From contig CAJMPT010000019.1 of the NCBI GenBank assembly GCA_905215465.1, positions 1 through 26,244 of the forward strand: a stretch of DNA of 26,244 nt. Direction: 5' to 3'. This DNA is from an uncultured bacterium (GTDB lineage Bacteria; Actinomycetota; Coriobacteriia; Coriobacteriales; Atopobiaceae). The position numbers were made by a program, and so were the translations under genes. How positions within the stretch are numbered: position 1 is the stretch's first letter; each line of letters opens with the position of its first letter. The notes beneath the pieces were generated by a model that saw only the letters and a list, made by a program, of their open reading frames with translations, had not been told where the DNA came from and made no database searches. This document shows, in pieces, positions 24,033-26,244 of this stretch.

Positions 24033-25319
24033 CTACTTCCAGAAGCGGTTGATGGTCTGCTCGCGGTCGGGACCAACGGCGACGAGGGAGACCTTGACGC
24101 CAGAGAGGTCCTCGATGAGCTTGATGTAGTCCTGGGCGGCCTGCGGCAGCTCGTCGAAGGACTTGCAGCCGGTGATGTCCTCCTGCCAGCCGGGGACCTC
24201 GATGTAGTTGGGCTTGGCGTGGTCAAAGACCGCGCGGTGCTCCGGAACGGTGTCGTACTCGACACCGTCGCAGTCGTAGGCGGTACAGACCTTGATGGTA
24301 TCAAGGCCGGTGAGGACGTCGAGCTTGGTGATGGCGAGGTCGGTCAGGCCGTTGATCTGGGCGGCGTACTTGACCACCACGGCGTCGTACCAGCCGCAGC
24401 GGCGCTTGCGGCCCGTGGTCACGCCGTACTCGTGGCCGGTCTCCAGCAGGAACTTGCCCACGCCCTCGTTGAAGTCGAGCTCCGTGGGGAAGGGGCCGGA
24501 GCCCACGCGGGTGAGGTAGGCCTTGGCTACGCCAAGAACGCGCTCAATGTTGCAGGGGCCCACGCCGGAGCCGGTGACGGCGCCGCCGGCGGTGCAGTTG
24601 GAGGAGGTCACAAAGGGGTAGGTGCCGTGGTCGATGTCGAGCATCGTGGCCTGGGCGCCCTCGAAGAGGATGTTCTTGCCAGCGGCAAGCTCCTCGTTCA
24701 GGAGCTTGGAGCTCTCGATGATGTAGGGGCGCAGGCGCTCGGCGTAGGGCAGGAATTCCTCGCAGATCTGCTCGACGGTGTAGGTGGGCAGGCCGTAGAC
24801 CTTCTCCAGGATGGGGTTCTGGTAGGCCAGGGCGGCCCCGAGCTTCTCACGGAAGATGTTGTCGTCGAGCATGTCCTGCATGCGCAGGCCGGTGCGGTTC
24901 ATCTTGTCCATGTAGCAGGGGCCAATGCCGCGCTTGGTGGTGCCGATGAGGTTCTTGCCGAGGTTCTTCTCGTGGGCGCCGTCAAGATCGCGGTGGTAGG
25001 GCATGACGATGTGGGCGTTGCCCGAGATGCGCAAGCCGTTGCAGCTGAGGCCCTGGGCCTGCAGCGTATCGATCTCCTCGAGGATGACCGTCGGGTCGAC
25101 GATGCAGCCGTTGCCGACAACCGACAGGGCGTCCTCGTGGACGATGCCGGAGGGAACCTGGTGAAGAGCCAGCTTGTGGCCATTGGCGACAACGGTGTGA
25201 CCGGCATTTGCGCCACCGCCGTAGCGGCAGACGACGTCAAAGTCACCAGAGATGAGGTCGGTGATCTTACCCTTGCCCTCGTCGCCCCACTGGGTACCCA
25301 CAAGAACAGATGCTGACAT
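24033..25319 (-). CDS. purA: Adenylosuccinate synthetase
   Basis: This 428-residue GTP-dependent enzyme converts IMP and aspartate to adenylosuccinate, the first committed step to AMP; purB then finishes the reaction. The N-terminal motif VLVGTQWGDEGKGK holds the catalytic Asp13. GGGANAGHTVV holds His41. Also present are GTTKRGIGPCYMDK, FEGAQATMLDIDHGTYPFVTSSN and the C-terminal VTTGRKRRCGWYD block. The ATG at 25319 has GAGGG seven bases before it. It is the first gene of the purA-degV-purD-Nudix operon and has a -10-like TATACT upstream. The REP-like palindrome separates it from the aminotransferase gene. Confidence 0.97.
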   Translation of the reverse strand: MSASVLVGTQWGDEGKGKITDLISGDFDVVCRYGGGANAGHTVVANGHKLALHQVPSGIVHEDALSVVGNGCIVDPTVILEEIDTLQAQGLSCNGLRISGNAHIVMPYHRDLDGAHEKNLGKNLIGTTKRGIGPCYMDKMNRTGLRMQDMLDDNIFREKLGAALAYQNPILEKVYGLPTYTVEQICEEFLPYAERLRPYIIESSKLLNEELAAGKNILFEGAQATMLDIDHGTYPFVTSSNCTAGGAVTGSGVGPCNIERVLGVAKAYLTRVGSGPFPTELDFNEGVGKFLLETGHEYGVTTGRKRRCGWYDAVVVKYAAQINGLTDLAITKLDVLTGLDTIKVCTAYDCDGVEYDTVPEHRAVFDHAKPNYIEVPGWQEDITGCKSFDELPQAAQDYIKLIEDLSGVKVSLVAVGPDREQTINRFWK

Positions 25320-25360
25320 AAGCGTCCCTCTCAGAGAAGTGAACTTGCCATTCGGTCATA

Positions 25361-25366
25361 AGTATA
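25361..25366 (-). promoter_or_regulatory. Candidate -10 element for the purA operon
   Basis: The minus strand reads GTATACTTATG with TATACT (five of six consensus bases), 42 bases before the purA ATG and downstream of the REP-like palindrome. No -35 hexamer is convincing. Confidence 0.4.
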
Positions 25367-25395
25367 CGTCCTCACGCCCCACCTGCGCCTCGCTC

Positions 25396-25450
25396 ACAAA
25401 TTGGGGACGTGTTCGTTTTTGCGCAAATTTGAACACGTCCCCAATTTGAG
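25396..25450. repeat. REP-like palindrome, copy 2
   Basis: CAAATTGGGGACGTGTTC (25397-25414) pairs perfectly with its complement (25431-25448). The 55-base unit differs from 11356-11410 at one loop-side base. It lies seven bases behind the aminotransferase stop codon, in the same orientation and gene context as copy 1, so it may end that transcript. Confidence 0.85.
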
Positions 25451-25457
25451 GAATGGG

Positions 25458-26244
25458 CTAGGCGTTGAAGACGAAGCGGTCCATGCGCAGGAAGGCCTCC
25501 TGCACGCGGTCGAGCGGCGGGGCCAGGTTCATGCGCAGGTGGCAGGGGCCGTGGAACATGCGGCCATCCTGCACGGCAACGCCCACGCGCCAGCAGGCCT
25601 GCTCGACCCAGTCGATGTCGCGCCCGTGCGCGGCACACCACTCGGAGCAGTCTGCAAAGAGCATGTAGGTGCCCTCGGGCTTCTGCACCCGCACGCCGTC
25701 AAAGTGCTTGGCAATGTAGTCGCACGCCCAGTCGACGTTTGCGCCCAGGACCTGCGCGAGCTCGTCCACCCACTCGTAGCCCTCGGGCTTGTACGCACCA
25801 ATGAGCGCATGCATGGAGAGCACGTTCATGTCGTTGTAGTGGCACTTGGAGCTGCGAGAAATGACGCGGTCGCGCAGGCTCTTGTCGTAGATGACATGGT
25901 AGGAGCCAACAAGGCCGGCCAGGTTGAAGGTCTTGCTCGGGGCGTAGAGGGCCACGGTGCGGCGACGAGCGTCGTCCGAGACGCTCTGTGTGGGCACGTG
26001 CTTGTGGCCCGGCAGGATGAGGTCGCTCCAGATCTCGTCCGAGACCACCACGCAGTCGTACTTGCGGTACAGCTCCATGGCGCGCTCGATCTCCCAGCGC
26101 TCCCACACGCGGCCGCACGGGTTGTGCGGCGAGCAGAACACCGCGGCGTGGATGTCGTTCTCCGCGAGCTTAGCCTCCATGTCCTCAAAGTCCATGCGCC
26201 AGACGCCGCACTCGTCGATCTTCAGCGGCGAGTGCACGATCGTA
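25458..26244 (-). CDS. MalY/PatB-type aminotransferase or cystathionine beta-lyase (5' end cut)
   Basis: This is the C-terminal 262 residues of a fold-type I PLP enzyme; the reading frame is open to the window edge. Family blocks are VFCSPHNPCGRVW, the PLP-phenol-binding DEIWSDLILPGHKHVP, and the Schiff-base lysine in YAPSKTFNLAGL. C-terminal motifs are EGTYMLFADCS and GPCHLRMNLAPPLDRVQEAFLRM, where the arginine would hold the substrate carboxylate. HNPCGRVW and DEIWSDL are characteristic of the MalY/PatB branch, which cleaves cystathionine or cysteine conjugates. Which substrate it uses here cannot be told. About 130-140 N-terminal residues lie outside the window. It is followed by the REP-like palindrome and then the purA operon. 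Confidence 0.88.
   Translation of the reverse strand, partial: TIVHSPLKIDECGVWRMDFEDMEAKLAENDIHAAVFCSPHNPCGRVWERWEIERAMELYRKYDCVVVSDEIWSDLILPGHKHVPTQSVSDDARRRTVALYAPSKTFNLAGLVGSYHVIYDKSLRDRVISRSSKCHYNDMNVLSMHALIGAYKPEGYEWVDELAQVLGANVDWACDYIAKHFDGVRVQKPEGTYMLFADCSEWCAAHGRDIDWVEQACWRVGVAVQDGRMFHGPCHLRMNLAPPLDRVQEAFLRMDRFVFNA

Overview
**Organism.** The window looks like chromosomal DNA from a high-G+C Gram-positive bacterium. The best guess is a member of the Coriobacteriia, in the Olsenella/Atopobiaceae neighbourhood. That guess rests on strong G/C bias at third codon positions, two LPXTG-type cell-wall proteins, a Tat lipoprotein, and Actinobacteria-style PurC and ArgG. No rRNA, CRISPR array or phage genes were seen. 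Nearly all genes lie on the minus strand; the large exception is one surface protein on the plus strand (14020-17184).

**Layout in minus-strand transcription order (right to left).** A MalY/PatB-type aminotransferase (cut by the window edge) ends in a REP-like palindrome. A compact operon purA - degV - purD - Nudix hydrolase follows and ends in a strong hairpin. Next is an adhesin island. A VWA/pilin-domain surface protein and a small winged-helix gene lie on the minus strand, and a thioester/CnaB surface protein lies on the plus strand and converges on them. Then come tRNA-Gly(CCC), an M29 aminopeptidase, tRNA-Lys(TTT), deoC (followed by the second REP-like palindrome), argG, argH, an AlbA_2/Schlafen-type ATPase-HTH gene flanked by 66-bp direct repeats, and purB. 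A TSCPD protein, a Tat lipoprotein, an OmpR-type response regulator, its histidine kinase, and purC (cut by the left edge) finish the window.

**How the genes work together.** purA, purB, purC and purD belong to purine/AMP synthesis and are spread over three transcription units. argG and argH make arginine from citrulline and aspartate. The regulator/kinase pair is translated as a two-gene unit next to a cell-envelope lipoprotein. The two surface proteins carry sortase-type C-termini, but no sortase gene is present, so they would depend on one encoded elsewhere.

**Most notable observations.** (1) The VWA adhesin is out of frame at a run of nine G residues inside its signal-peptide region. Removing one G restores a perfect signal peptide behind a good ATG and ribosome binding site, which is the signature of a phase-variable ON/OFF switch. 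(2) The nonamer GGCGAGAAG occurs 16 times on the two strands. Three or four copies form intergenic inverted pairs, and several coding copies force rare codons, resembling the DNA uptake sequences of Neisseria and Haemophilus. (3) Near-identical 66-bp palindromic repeats bracket the AlbA_2 gene. (4) Two 55-bp REP-like palindromes sit just behind stop codons. (5) The plus-strand adhesin appears to carry an N-terminal Cys-Gln thioester domain. All counts were made by eye, without software.
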